Origin: Mucilaginibacter sp.
GTDB taxonomy: Bacteria; Bacteroidota; Bacteroidia; Sphingobacteriales; Sphingobacteriaceae
DNA length: 53,516 nt
Direction of reading: 5' to 3'
NCBI GenBank assembly: GCA_031292485.1
Contig: JARLHA010000039.1
Span: 1 to 53,516 of the forward strand
Translations under genes and position numbers: made by a program
The notes under the pieces: model-generated
What the model was told of the DNA's origin: nothing
The model's database searches: none
Seen by the model: the letters and a program-made list of their open reading frames with translations, nothing else
Part shown: piece after piece, positions 16,908 through 25,276 of the stretch
Numbering within the stretch: the first letter of the stretch is position 1
How the letters are laid out: each line of letters starts with the position of its first letter

Positions 16908-17498
16908 TTACATCGAGAACACTTTCTGTCCCTGGTTTAAATATTCGTTTTCAATTACATCTTCCCCTGGTTCCAGTCTTTCAAACTCGCGTAGTTTTGA
17001 GTTAAAGCCTTCGCTGTCCTTAATGATAGCCACACGAGCGCTGCGTACAAACTCTATCAGCCCATAAGGCTGCAAAATGCTGATCAGGTTGTCGGTTTCT
17101 TCCCGGTGGCCGGTTGTTTCAAACACGGTGTAATCCTTGCGGATAACTACCGCGCGGGCGCCGTTCTCGCGCAGCAAACGCTCAACACTTACTTTTTCGG
17201 CAATTACATCTGTTGATACCTTGTATAAGGCCAGTTCCTGCCAGATCACATCCTCGTTGGTATGATAGTAAACCTTGAGTACTTCTACCTGTTTTTCAAT
17301 CTGGCGGCAAAGTTTACGCACCACATCTTCCGATTCGGTGATCACGATGTTAAACCGGTGAATGCTTTCAATCTCCGACGGCGAAGTATTCAAACTGTCG
17401 ATATTGATTTTGCGGCGCGTAAAAATGATCGCGATCCGGTTCAAAAGCCCTATCTGGTTTTCGGTGTAAACTGTTATGTTAAATTCCTGCTTTTCCAT
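16908..17498 (-). CDS. ilvN: Acetolactate synthase small (regulatory) subunit
   Basis: 196 residues. The N-terminal ACT domain (FNITVYTENQIGLLNRIAIIFTRRKINIDSL) binds valine in the family and confers feedback on IlvB. A second ACT-like C-terminal domain (~85-165) holds VFETTGHREETDNLISILQPYGLIEFVRSAR. It follows ilvB by about 115 bp, most of it a hairpin repeat. Some annotators call this form IlvH; the domain order is the same. Confidence 0.94.
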   Translation of the reverse strand: MEKQEFNITVYTENQIGLLNRIAIIFTRRKINIDSLNTSPSEIESIHRFNIVITESEDVVRKLCRQIEKQVEVLKVYYHTNEDVIWQELALYKVSTDVIAEKVSVERLLRENGARAVVIRKDYTVFETTGHREETDNLISILQPYGLIEFVRSARVAIIKDSEGFNSKLREFERLEPGEDVIENEYLNQGQKVFSM

Positions 17499-17521
17499 TT
17501 TAATCTTTTTTAAACATTTCT

Positions 17522-17608
17522 TGCCTCACCCTGCCCTCTCCAAAGGAGAGGGTTTTGAATACCTATTCCTTCTTAAAGCCCTCTCCTTTGGAGAGGGTTG
17601 GGTGAGGC
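17522..17608. repeat. 30-bp inverted repeat between ilvN and ilvB
   Basis: Arms 17522-17552 and 17579-17608 match at all but two positions. Each arm itself contains a smaller palindrome (CCCTCTCC, AAA, GGAGAGGG). It would form a very strong hairpin in the ilvB-ilvN mRNA. I recognise the CCCTCTCC/GGAGAGGG core as a frequent intergenic repeat in bacteria. Confidence 0.85.
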
Positions 17609-17615
17609 TTTGGGT

Positions 17616-19367
17616 TTATTTTAACCTGATCTCACTTACGCTGCATCCCTGTGGTACCATTGGGAATACATTATTTTCCTTGGTTACCATTACTTCCAGC
17701 AGGTACGCGCCTTTGCTTTCCATCATTTCTTTCAATGCTGATTGCAGGTCGGATCTGTCTGATATACATTTTCCTGCAATGCCATAAGCTGCGGCAACTG
17801 CTACAAAATCGGGGCTTTCGATATCCACGAATGAATACCTGCGCGAGTTAAATAACTCCTGCCATTGGCGCACCATACCCAGGAAACGGTTGTTCAGGAT
17901 AATGATCTTAATTTCCACCTTGCTTTGCATCACGGTGCCCAGTTCCTGTAAGGTCATCTGGAAACCGCCATCGCCAATAATAGCAATCACATCGCGTTCC
18001 TGTGCGCCGAATTTAGCGCCTATTGCCGCAGGCAAAGCAAAACCCATGGTACCCAAACCGCCGCTGGTAACGTTGCTGCGGGTTTTGTTAAGGTTGGCAT
18101 AACGGCAGGCCACCATCTGGTGCTGGCCCACATCGGTTACAATCACCGCATCGCCTTTGGTTAATTCATTCAGTTGTTTGATCACCTCGCCCATGGTCAT
18201 TTCGTCCGAGGTGGGGTTCAGTTCATTATCAATAACCGCTTCAATTTCCTGGCGGGTAAACTCTTTAAACCTATCATGCCATTCGGTAAGTACTTTACGC
18301 TCCACCAATTCAGTGAGCATCGGTAAGGTTTCTTTACAATCGCCCCAAACAGGCACGGTGGATTTTACGTTTTTGTCGATCTCCGCAGGGTCAATATCCA
18401 AATGGATCACCTTAGCCTGTTTGGCATATTTATCCAGGCGCCCCGTAACACGGTCGTCAAAACGCATGCCTATGGCAATTAATACATCGCATTCATTGGT
18501 TAAAACATTGGGGCCGTAATTGCCGTGCATACCCAGCATACCCACGTTTAAGGGGTGATCTGTCGGGATAGCACCTGCGCCCAAAATTGTCCAGGCGGCA
18601 GGGATACCACTTTTTTCGACAAACGTTTTAAATTCCTGTTCGGCACTGCCTAAAATTACGCCCTGTCCCCAAATGATGAACGGCTTTTTGGCCTGGTTTA
18701 TCAGCTCGGCTGCCTGCTGAATATATTGCTGGCGAACAATTGGTTTCGGCCGATAGCTGCGGATATGGTTGCAGGGGGTATATCCTTCGAAATTAAACTT
18801 TTGGATCTGTGCGTTTTTGGTGATGTCGATCAAAACCGGTCCCGGCCTGCCGCTTTTAGCGATGTAGAAGGCTTTGGCAATTACTTCCGGAATTTCAGTA
18901 GCATCCGTTACCTGGTAATTCCATTTGGTTACCGGGGTAGTGATGTTGATCACGTCTGTTTCCTGGAAAGCATCGGTACCTAACAGGTGCGCAAACACCT
19001 GCCCGGTGATGCATACCAATGGGGTACTGTCAATTTGTGCATCGGCTAAGCCGGTTACCAAATTGGTAGCACCCGGCCCGCTGGTAGCGAATACCACGCC
19101 AACTTTGCCCGAGGTACGTGCGTAACCCTGGCCGGCATGGATGCCGCCCTGCTCATGGCGGACCAAAATATGGTTCAACTTTTCGTTATAATCATATAAG
19201 GCATCGTAAATGGGCATAATTGCACCACCCGGATACCCGAAAATGGTATCCACCCCTTCAATCATCAACGCTTCCAGCAATGCCTGCGATCCTGATTTTT
19301 CTTGTGATTTCACCGATTTTTCCGTGATTTCACCGATTTCCTGTGTGCCGATTGTTTGTGTTTCCAC
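17616..19367 (-). CDS. ilvB: Acetolactate synthase large (catalytic) subunit
   Basis: 583 residues. TPP enzyme joining two pyruvates, or pyruvate and 2-oxobutanoate. Seen are FGYPGGAIMPIYDAL, the catalytic glutamate in HEQGGIHAGQGYAR, and the TPP motif GDGGFQMTLQELGT...NNRFLGMVRQWQELF. The start is GTG with no better ATG. Residues ~10-26 (EIGEITEKSVKSQEKSG) are translated from two TTTCACCGAT-type intergenic repeats, so the N-terminal tail is repeat-derived; the conserved domain begins around SGSQALLEALM. Confidence 0.96.
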   Translation of the reverse strand: METQTIGTQEIGEITEKSVKSQEKSGSQALLEALMIEGVDTIFGYPGGAIMPIYDALYDYNEKLNHILVRHEQGGIHAGQGYARTSGKVGVVFATSGPGATNLVTGLADAQIDSTPLVCITGQVFAHLLGTDAFQETDVINITTPVTKWNYQVTDATEIPEVIAKAFYIAKSGRPGPVLIDITKNAQIQKFNFEGYTPCNHIRSYRPKPIVRQQYIQQAAELINQAKKPFIIWGQGVILGSAEQEFKTFVEKSGIPAAWTILGAGAIPTDHPLNVGMLGMHGNYGPNVLTNECDVLIAIGMRFDDRVTGRLDKYAKQAKVIHLDIDPAEIDKNVKSTVPVWGDCKETLPMLTELVERKVLTEWHDRFKEFTRQEIEAVIDNELNPTSDEMTMGEVIKQLNELTKGDAVIVTDVGQHQMVACRYANLNKTRSNVTSGGLGTMGFALPAAIGAKFGAQERDVIAIIGDGGFQMTLQELGTVMQSKVEIKIIILNNRFLGMVRQWQELFNSRRYSFVDIESPDFVAVAAAYGIAGKCISDRSDLQSALKEMMESKGAYLLEVMVTKENNVFPMVPQGCSVSEIRLK

Positions 19368-19380
19368 TGTATTTATTTTT

Positions 19381-19505
19381 TAAGTGATCTCACAGATTCT
19401 TATGCGATTTCACCGATTAATATTAGTCATTTGGTCATTGGGTCGTTAAGTCATTGTCGCGCGGTTAACTTTTCAACCTTCCAACATTTCAACTTTACAA
19501 CCTCT
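19381..19505. repeat. Three short-period arrays between ilvD and ilvB
   Basis: TTTCACCGAT-type units lie at 19381-19418, GTCATT octamers at 19424-19457, and CAACNTT octamers at 19461-19502. The last array ends 6 nt from the ilvD stop. Three array families side by side fill the gap completely. Confidence 0.75.
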
Positions 19506-19508
19506 TCC

Positions 19509-21215
19509 TTATTCATCCGTAACACAGCCTTCAGCGGCAGTGGTAACGGTTTTTGCATACTTATATAAAACGCCTTTGGTTACTTTCAGTGCCGGCTGGA
19601 TCCATTGTGCTTTACGGGCCGCGAATTCTTCGTCGCTTATCTTTACATTAATGGTGCGGTTAATCGCATCAATAAATATCCGGTCGTTATCCTTAACAAA
19701 GGCAATACCACCCCCGTCATATGCTTCGGGAGTGATGTGACCGACGACGAAACCGTGGGTACCACCCGAAAACCTGCCATCAGTGATCAACGCTACCGAA
19801 CTGCCCAATCCTGCACCAAATATGGCGGAAGTAGGTTTCAGCATCTCGGGCATACCCGGTGCGCCTTTCGGACCAACATTGCGGATCACTACCACATCAC
19901 CTGCTTTAACGCGGCCGCTTTGTATGCCGTGGATCAGTTCAAACTCACCGTCAAATACCCGGGCCGGGCCTTCAAAGCTGGTGCCTTCCTTGCCGGTTAT
20001 TTTTGCTACGCTGCCACCTTCGGCTATATTTCCGTATAATATTTGCAGGTGGCCGGTTGCCTTAATAGGGTTTTCAACCGGGCGGATAATTTGTTGTGTT
20101 TCAAATTCCAGGTCAGGTACATCCTGTAAATTTTCGGCTACCGTTTTGCCGGTAACGGTTAAACAATGGCTGTGCAGCCAGCTTTGGTCCATGCAATATT
20201 TCATCACAGCAGGTACGCCGCCAATTTTGTGCAGGTCTTCCATCATGTATTTACCGCTTGGCTTCATGTCCGCCAAAACCGGGATGCGGTTACTGATGGC
20301 CTGGAAATCATCCTGCGTTAGTTTTACGCCAACGCTTTTTGCCATGGCAATTAAGTGCAGCACCGCATTGGTTGAACCACCGAGAACCATAATTACCACG
20401 ATGGCGTTCTCAAAAGCTTCGCGGGTCATGATGTCTGAGGGCTTGATGTCCTTTTCTAATAGGATCTTAATAGCTTTACCCGCTGCCAGGCATTCCGCAT
20501 TTTTTTCATCGCTGATGGCCGGATTTGATGAGGAGTAAGGCAAACTCATGCCTAAAGCCTCGATAGCTGCAGCCATGGTATTAGCTGTATAGATGCCGCC
20601 GCAGGCGCCTGCACCGGGGCATGAGTGTTTGATAATTTCTTTAAAGTCGAGGTCGTCTATCTGCCCGGCAATTTTCTTACCCAGGGCCTCGAATGCGGAG
20701 ATGATATTTAAATCTTCGCCTTTATAATGGCCTGGTTTAATGGTACCACCGTATACCATTATAGATGGCCTGTTTAAACGGCCCATCGCCATAACTGAGC
20801 CCGGCATGTTTTTATCGCAGCCGGGGATGGTGATCAGCCCGTCATAATATTGCCCGCCAACAACTGCTTCAATGGAATCAGCAATAATATCACGGCTCAC
20901 CAGCGAATAACGCATACCTTCGGTGCCGTTGCTCATGCCATCGCTCACGCCAATGGTATGGAAAACCAAACCCACCATATCTTCTTCCCAAATGCCCTGT
21001 TTAACCATTTTGGCCAGATCATTAAGGTGCATGTTGCAGGTATTGCCATCATAACCCATACTTGCCACGCCCACCTGGGCTTTTTGCATATCGTCGTCGG
21101 TTAAGCCAATGCCGTAAAGCATGGCCTGGGCCGCCGGTTGGGTAGGGTCCTGGGTGAAAGTTTTACTGTAGCGGTTTAACTCCGTTGCCTGTATGGTATC
21201 GTTAGATGTACTCAT
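19509..21215 (-). CDS. ilvD: Dihydroxy-acid dehydratase
   Basis: 568 residues, normal length. It dehydrates dihydroxy acids to 2-oxo acids using an Fe-S cluster. The cluster and active-site motifs are [29 protein letters not shown] and, near the end, [20 protein letters not shown]. It is the first gene of the long ilv/leu run. The 594-bp upstream gap has no clear promoter box, T-box or leader peptide that I can identify. Confidence 0.97.
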   Translation of the reverse strand: MSTSNDTIQATELNRYSKTFTQDPTQPAAQAMLYGIGLTDDDMQKAQVGVASMGYDGNTCNMHLNDLAKMVKQGIWEEDMVGLVFHTIGVSDGMSNGTEGMRYSLVSRDIIADSIEAVVGGQYYDGLITIPGCDKNMPGSVMAMGRLNRPSIMVYGGTIKPGHYKGEDLNIISAFEALGKKIAGQIDDLDFKEIIKHSCPGAGACGGIYTANTMAAAIEALGMSLPYSSSNPAISDEKNAECLAAGKAIKILLEKDIKPSDIMTREAFENAIVVIMVLGGSTNAVLHLIAMAKSVGVKLTQDDFQAISNRIPVLADMKPSGKYMMEDLHKIGGVPAVMKYCMDQSWLHSHCLTVTGKTVAENLQDVPDLEFETQQIIRPVENPIKATGHLQILYGNIAEGGSVAKITGKEGTSFEGPARVFDGEFELIHGIQSGRVKAGDVVVIRNVGPKGAPGMPEMLKPTSAIFGAGLGSSVALITDGRFSGGTHGFVVGHITPEAYDGGGIAFVKDNDRIFIDAINRTINVKISDEEFAARKAQWIQPALKVTKGVLYKYAKTVTTAAEGCVTDE

Positions 21216-21809
21216 TTTATAATGCTGTATCAGCTGTTATTAGTAAAATAATTTTTATAAAACCTTTTGGTCACCGGGTTTTATAAATTGGTCTTCGTAA
21301 GTTAGATATAGCGAAAAGGAATAGCAAGGATATAATGACAAATCTTCAATTGGTATTTAATTTTGTTTTAGTTAGATTTATCAATATAAAAGTACGTATA
21401 AATAACAGTTAAACGAATATAATATTTTACAATTTATACCAAAGTTCAAAACGGTATTCGGTATGGTTTTTATGCATGCATAGTAAAGTGTCGGTTTTCT
21501 GCCTGAAATGGGGAAAAGTATGTGCAAATGTGCAAATATGCGGATGTGAAGATGGGGGAATTATTGATGTTTTTGATGATGGTCAGATGCCTGGATTTTA
21601 ATACATTTTGTCATTGCGAGCGATAGCGTGGCAATCGCGTAGCGGACAGGTCGTCGCCATGCATTTTTGTCTGAACTATGATTCGTAGGATTAGAGGATG
21701 GGTAGGATTTTTTTGGGCGGATTGTAATTTATTCTTCTTCACATTGTCGATGTCTTTACCGACAATACGGGTGATCAGGGTTATGTTGGGCAATCTGAAT
21801 TGATTGGCT
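21216..21809. other. 594-bp gap upstream of ilvD; repeats, no gene
   Basis: The AT-rich 150-200 bp next to ilvD probably contains its promoter, but no TAnnTTTG box is convincing. Further out lie an 8-bp array (21520-21556, TGTGCRRA type), a TCATTGCGAG-type repeat (from about 21609) and a TTGTCTGAAC-headed array (21667-21723). A small hairpin with ATTGTCG/CGACAAT arms follows before the toxin stop. Short frames here are not gene-like. Confidence 0.6.
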
Positions 21810-22154
21810 TTACAAATCTTTGAGTATATCGTTGAGTTTCTTAACTGCGTCGGCTTTAGTAATGGTGGCCTTGTCAGACTTATCAAATATCGACATCAGT
21901 AATATCGTAATGCCCTCATCAGTTTTATTGATATGACAATATAACACCCTGAACCCACCACTTTTACCTCCGCCTTTGCTTTTATCTTTTATTCTTACCT
22001 TATAAATCTTCTGCCCATACGGATCGCCACAATAAGGATCTTTTATTAAATCTGATATAGTACTATCAATGGATTCCTTTAGGGTATGAAACTTCTTTAT
22101 TAAGGACTTAGCTTCTTTTTTAAAGTTTTCGGAAACTATTACAGTATTAGTCAT
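21810..22154 (-). CDS. RelE/ParE-superfamily toxin
   Basis: 114 residues. VSENFKKEAKSLIKKF near the N-terminus, then GQKIYKVRIKDKSKGGGKSGGFRVLY and the hydrophobic strand ITILLMSIFDKSDKATI are the RelE-type toxin pattern, with basic residues before the R in GGFRVLY. It would cleave mRNA on the ribosome or otherwise block growth. The start overlaps the antitoxin stop by 8 bp, so this is a type II toxin-antitoxin operon with the antitoxin first. Confidence 0.88.
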   Translation of the reverse strand: MTNTVIVSENFKKEAKSLIKKFHTLKESIDSTISDLIKDPYCGDPYGQKIYKVRIKDKSKGGGKSGGFRVLYCHINKTDEGITILLMSIFDKSDKATITKADAVKKLNDILKDL

Positions 22155-22368
22155 TCCACAATTCAGACACGGGAATACCCTTTGAAAGACCTTTTTTAAT
22201 TAAAACAGCCTCTTCCGCAGCATTTTTTAGCGATTGGAATTCACTTTCACTTAAATTATCTTCGTCATTACTGATACTCACTTTTAAACCGGCATTTTTA
22301 GTGAATTTAATTAATTCGGAAAGTAATGAACTATCGCCGTCGGGGATCTCTATAGTTAATGTTGTCAT
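22147..22368 (-). CDS. Antitoxin of the RelE-type pair
   Basis: 73 residues. The N-terminal TLTIEIPDGDSSLLSELIKFTKNAGLKVSI followed by an acidic linker and an Ala/Leu helix (FQSLKNAAEEAVLIKKGLSKG) is typical of small Bacteroidota antitoxins paired with RelE-type toxins. It overlaps the toxin gene by 8 bp. It should bind the toxin and autoregulate the operon; no operator was identified. Confidence 0.8.
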   Translation of the reverse strand: MTTLTIEIPDGDSSLLSELIKFTKNAGLKVSISNDEDNLSESEFQSLKNAAEEAVLIKKGLSKGIPVSELWND

Positions 22369-22394
22369 AGCTGATTAACGTTTTAAGTTCAACA

Positions 22395-22402
22395 CAAATA
22401 TA
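22395..22402 (-). promoter_or_regulatory. Candidate -7 box of the RelE-type TA operon
   Basis: TATATTTG on the minus strand fits TAnnTTTG and lies 26 nt upstream of the antitoxin ATG. The -33 element is not obvious. Confidence 0.45.
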
Positions 22403-22754
22403 ATAAAAGAATTAGAAAATGGTGCTTTTGTCGCCCGGTAGTTCCAGGGTAGATTACGAATCCAGACCAACGGACGGATAAAAAGGCTGGTGTTTTGTGC
22501 GTTTTAATCCAGATCCTTAGGAGCTGCCTAAAAACTATTCAGCGCAATTACCATACGCCAAAGTTCATCAATGGAAACTTGTAGCTTGTAGCGTGCGCTA
22601 CAAGCGCTACAAAACGCTACAAAACTGAATATCAATACTTTAACTGCCGCAAGATTTTGTCAGTGACAAAATCTTGTCAGTAGTTTTTCCTGTTTCCGGG
22701 CAGTTTTTTGTGCCTCTCCGGTGTTTGATCAGGAATACATCCCCTGGAAAAACC
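22403..22754. repeat. Gap with two strong palindromes
   Basis: CTTGTAGC/GCTACAAG (22585-22604) is followed by more GCTACAA copies. A perfect 12-bp-arm palindrome around one G lies at 22651-22675 (AAGATTTTGTCA arms), followed by TTTTT at 22684. The latter could act as a terminator or a regulator site. No gene is visible. Confidence 0.65.
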
Positions 22755-23426
22755 TTAAAAACTCCGCCCGAATGATAGATAAATAGCTCTTGTTTTAATT
22801 TGATTATCAGTCAGGTACACGGTATTAGCCTGATGTATATTAGATAAACCCAGGTCGAAATTCAAACCGAATATATAACCGCGCTCTGTTTTAAACCCAA
22901 TTTCCGATGTCACACCGTAATCGCCGGTTTTAAAATCGCCATTATTGCCAAATTTCACGCTTCCATCACTTTCCACGCCGCCGTCATTTATTTTACTTGT
23001 GCCAAATATGCTGTGTGAATAAAATGGACCTGCTCCCAAAAATATATTAGCCTGGTCCCCCAGGGGTATGTGCCCAATAAAATTAAAAGATCCTTGTAAA
23101 TAGTACAATTCATAGGCTTCGGTTACCCCATAACTTCCAAAATTGTTGGTTTGTTCTTCGGTTTGGCCACCTTTGCCGGCAAATGAAAGCGCCGGGCCTA
23201 TTGAAAAATAGTCGTTTATTTTATAATCTAAACTCACCCCGCCATAACCAACCGCATTGGGAGAGTTAGCCGTCAGGTTATTATTTGCAGTTTTAACCTG
23301 AAAAAAAGCAACGGCGCCTCCTCCTATTATTGAAAACGACAATTGAGCATCCTGATTACCATAGTATTGCGCAAATGACGCCGATGAGAGCAATACGAAA
23401 CATAAAACAGTTAGAATTTTCTTCAT
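22755..23426 (-). CDS. Outer-membrane beta-barrel protein
   Basis: 223 residues with a signal peptide (MKKILTVLCFVLLSSASFAQ). Amphipathic strands and short turns follow: AQLSFSIIGGGAVAFFQV, GYGGVSLDYKINDYFSIGPALSFAGKG, YYLQGSFNFIGHIPL, NIFLGAGPFY and a final aromatic-ended strand AIYLSFGRSF. This is the pattern of small 8-stranded PorT/OMP_b-brl-type barrels. The role is unknown. It appears to be a single-gene unit. Confidence 0.8.
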   Translation of the reverse strand: MKKILTVLCFVLLSSASFAQYYGNQDAQLSFSIIGGGAVAFFQVKTANNNLTANSPNAVGYGGVSLDYKINDYFSIGPALSFAGKGGQTEEQTNNFGSYGVTEAYELYYLQGSFNFIGHIPLGDQANIFLGAGPFYSHSIFGTSKINDGGVESDGSVKFGNNGDFKTGDYGVTSEIGFKTERGYIFGLNFDLGLSNIHQANTVYLTDNQIKTRAIYLSFGRSF

Positions 23427-23457
23427 TGTGAGGTGATAAAATTTAAATTAAGGTTCC

Positions 23458-23465
23458 CAAAAGTA
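23458..23465 (-). promoter_or_regulatory. Candidate -7 box for the outer-membrane protein gene
   Basis: TACTTTTG (minus strand) matches TAnnTTTG and lies 31 nt upstream of the ATG. Confidence 0.4.
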
Positions 23466-23562
23466 TAAAAAACTATTGGCATAGCAGGCTTTTTGCCGTA
23501 TTACGCGAACATTATAACAATATTATGCACCAGAATCGGGCGTTTGTGGGCGCTTTGCTTTT

Positions 23563-23621
23563 TTTGTCTGGACTATGATTCGTATGATGAAAGGATGGGG
23601 AGGTTTTTTTGGGGATTAGAG
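23563..23621. repeat. TTGTCTG-headed short-period array, second solo copy
   Basis: The head TTGTCTGGACTATGATTCGTA is nearly identical to the one at 21667 and is followed by GGAT-based units. Its first part equals the head of the arms around the GxxExxY gene, but no such gene is present here. Confidence 0.6.
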
Positions 23622-23647
23622 TTTATTTCTTCCCATTGCCAATACCA

Positions 23648-24522
23648 GCCAGCTCGTCCATTAACCCGGGATTAAAAATCCGCTTTAATTGGGGTCGTGG
23701 AATACAGATCCCGACCAGGGGCGGGGTGAGTTTATTTCATAAACAATCCATTACGCAGCAACAGCATTCCCTGGCGGTTATCCCGGGGGCCAAAACTGGC
23801 ACCCGAAAAGCGCAAGAAAGTGCAAACCCGGTATTTTTGCAATTAATTGATTGTCAAATACTTAACTCAATTTAAAATAAAATAGTGTAAACCTTATGTA
23901 AACCCTAATTGGGATAAAAACAGGGGACCTTATGCGCTATCCCAACTGCTTCTTATATTCCCTCCGCCAGTCGAAATAACCCCATAGGGCCAGGATGACA
24001 TAGATGCCGTACATAATGGCGGTAAGTTCGAGGTGTTTGAAAATATAGATGCCTACATAAATAATATCTACAAAGATCCAGATGAGCCAGTTCGTCCGTT
24101 AGCCCGGGATTAAAAATCCGCTTTAATTTGGGTCATTGATTAAAGGTACCAACCAGGGGCGAGGTGAGTTTATTTCATAAGCAATCCATTACGCAGCTAA
24201 AGCATTCCCTCGCAGCATTCCCGGAGCCAAAAACCAGCACCCGAAAAGCGCAAAAAAGTGTAAACCCAGAATTTTTATAATTACTTGATTAACAAATACT
24301 TAACCAAATATAAAATCAAAAAGTGTAAACCTTATGTAAACCCTGATTGGATAAAAACACGGGGCCTTATGCGCTATCCCAGTTGTTTCTTATAATCCTT
24401 CCGCCAGTCGAAATAACCCCATAGGGCAAGGATGACGTAGATGCCGTACATAATGGCGGTAAGTTCGAGGTGCTTGAAGATGTAGATGCCTACATAAATA
24501 ATATCGACGAAGATCCAGATCA
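23648..24522. repeat. Tandem duplication (about 438-bp unit) covering the pnuC 3' end and flank
   Basis: Unit A starts at 23648 and unit B at 24086, both with GCCAGYTCGTCC. Each contains about 290 bp of non-coding flank followed by the last ~52 codons of pnuC, ending at the same pnuC position (GCCAGTTC at 24086 and 24523). The copies differ at roughly one position in ten, so the duplication is not recent. Confidence 0.85.
23937..24093 (-). pseudogene. 3' fragment of pnuC
   Basis: This encodes only the last ~51 residues of PnuC plus its stop: NWLIWIFVDIIYVGIYIF through to WRREYKKQLG. The protein sequence matches the intact copy except for RE in place of KD near the end. About eleven nucleotide differences are synonymous. 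The fragment has no start codon of its own and joins non-coding DNA at codon ~150 of pnuC. Confidence 0.85.
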
Positions 24523-24976
24523 GCCAGTTCTCCAAAACCTTGCGGGCCAAAAACACTTGCCCCACCAGGCTGCAGGCGGCGCAAAAGCTATCCAGGAAGG
24601 GATATGATGCCGGGGTGTATTTTAATAACGAGCCTAAAATAAAGGTGAAGATGATTACGGCGATGGTTGCATAAATGAGCTCCCTTTGCGTAACGATTAA
24701 AACGGGCGCTTTTTCTTCGTTAACCGGTTTCTGGTTCCAATAATACCAGCCGTAAAAGTTCATGATCATAAAATACACCTGCAGGCCCATATCGGCGTAC
24801 AAATGCGCGTTAAAAAAAATGAAAATGTAAATCCCCACGCTTACTATAGCAATGGGCCAGTTCCAGATATTATTAATAGCGGCAAGCGCCACGCACAAAA
24901 GGCCCGTAACAACGCCCGTTATTTCGAGCCAGGTTTGCTGGTGCAACCAATCTTGCAGCGAGTACATGATATGCAT
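24374..24976 (-). CDS. pnuC: Nicotinamide riboside (or related vitamin) transporter, PnuC family
   Basis: 200 residues from the ATG at 24976; a second ATG at 24967 is equally plausible. At least six hydrophobic helices are seen, with the signature NFYGWYYWN (~72-80), the W-x-x-W-type motif of PnuC proteins, and WLIWIFVDIIYVGIYI near the C-terminus. Facilitated uptake of nicotinamide riboside for NAD synthesis is the usual role; a thiamine-type (PnuT) substrate cannot be excluded. No TPP riboswitch is visible upstream. A partial duplicate of its 3' end lies downstream. Confidence 0.88.
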   Translation of the reverse strand: MHIMYSLQDWLHQQTWLEITGVVTGLLCVALAAINNIWNWPIAIVSVGIYIFIFFNAHLYADMGLQVYFMIMNFYGWYYWNQKPVNEEKAPVLIVTQRELIYATIAVIIFTFILGSLLKYTPASYPFLDSFCAACSLVGQVFLARKVLENWLIWIFVDIIYVGIYIFKHLELTAIMYGIYVILALWGYFDWRKDYKKQLG

Positions 24977-24980
24977 TGCC

Positions 24981-24988
24981 CAAATATA
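24981..24988 (-). promoter_or_regulatory. Candidate -7 box at the pnuC start
   Basis: TATATTTG (minus strand) ends 4 nt before the first pnuC ATG. Transcription from it would give an almost leaderless mRNA, or a short leader if the second ATG is used. Confidence 0.45.
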
Positions 24989-25090
24989 AATAAAGTTTTA
25001 AAACAGAAATGGTTGAAATATTTTGGTTGGTGCTATTCAGAATGTCGCTGCTAACCTTCCTGTTTAATCAACTTATAAAACCTTCGTAAT

Positions 25091-25226
25091 TTGGCTAAAG
25101 CCTTACTTTGAGATCCTTTTTTTCCGTCGGTTAAAACCGACGGCAATTAATGTAAAATAACATATAAATTATTGCCGTCCCTTTTAAGGGACGGAGGGTA
25201 AACAAAGTAGCAGTGGCTTTAGCCAA
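25091..25226. repeat. Nested palindromic element between pnuC and the M13 peptidase gene
   Basis: Outer arms TTGGCTAAAGCC (25091-25102) and GGCTTTAGCCAA (25215-25226) enclose two perfect hairpins at 25124-25143 and 25175-25194 (CCGTCGGTT/AACCGACGG and CCGTCCCTT/AAGGGACGG). GACGGCAAT and ATTGCCGTC also pair across the middle. A lone GGCTTTAGCCAA arm occurs at 31082-31093. This is a MITE-like element with no ORF. Confidence 0.75.
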
Positions 25227-25276
25227 AATCGGATAGCTCCCCACAAATTAACAAGCACGGTATATTGCCAGACATC

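Noticed and set aside
19783..20538. 251-codon plus-strand open frame opposite ilvD
   Set aside because: It is antisense to a highly conserved enzyme and its translation has no recognisable domain; it is a by-product of ilvD codon usage.
21216..21420. T-box, leucine leader peptide or riboswitch upstream of ilvD
   Set aside because: No run of branched-chain codons in a short ORF, no T-box sequence and no terminator/antiterminator pair could be identified.
21611..21886. 91-codon minus-strand frame after the RelE-type toxin
   Set aside because: It runs through two dispersed repeats and overlaps the toxin gene in another frame; composition is not protein-like.
23609..23875. 88-codon plus-strand frame in the duplicated pnuC flank
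   Set aside because: The equivalent frame in the second duplicate unit is broken by indels, so there is no sign of selection for a protein.
24977..25090. TPP riboswitch upstream of pnuC
   Set aside because: The conserved CUGAGA and ACCUGA-type elements of the thi box are absent.
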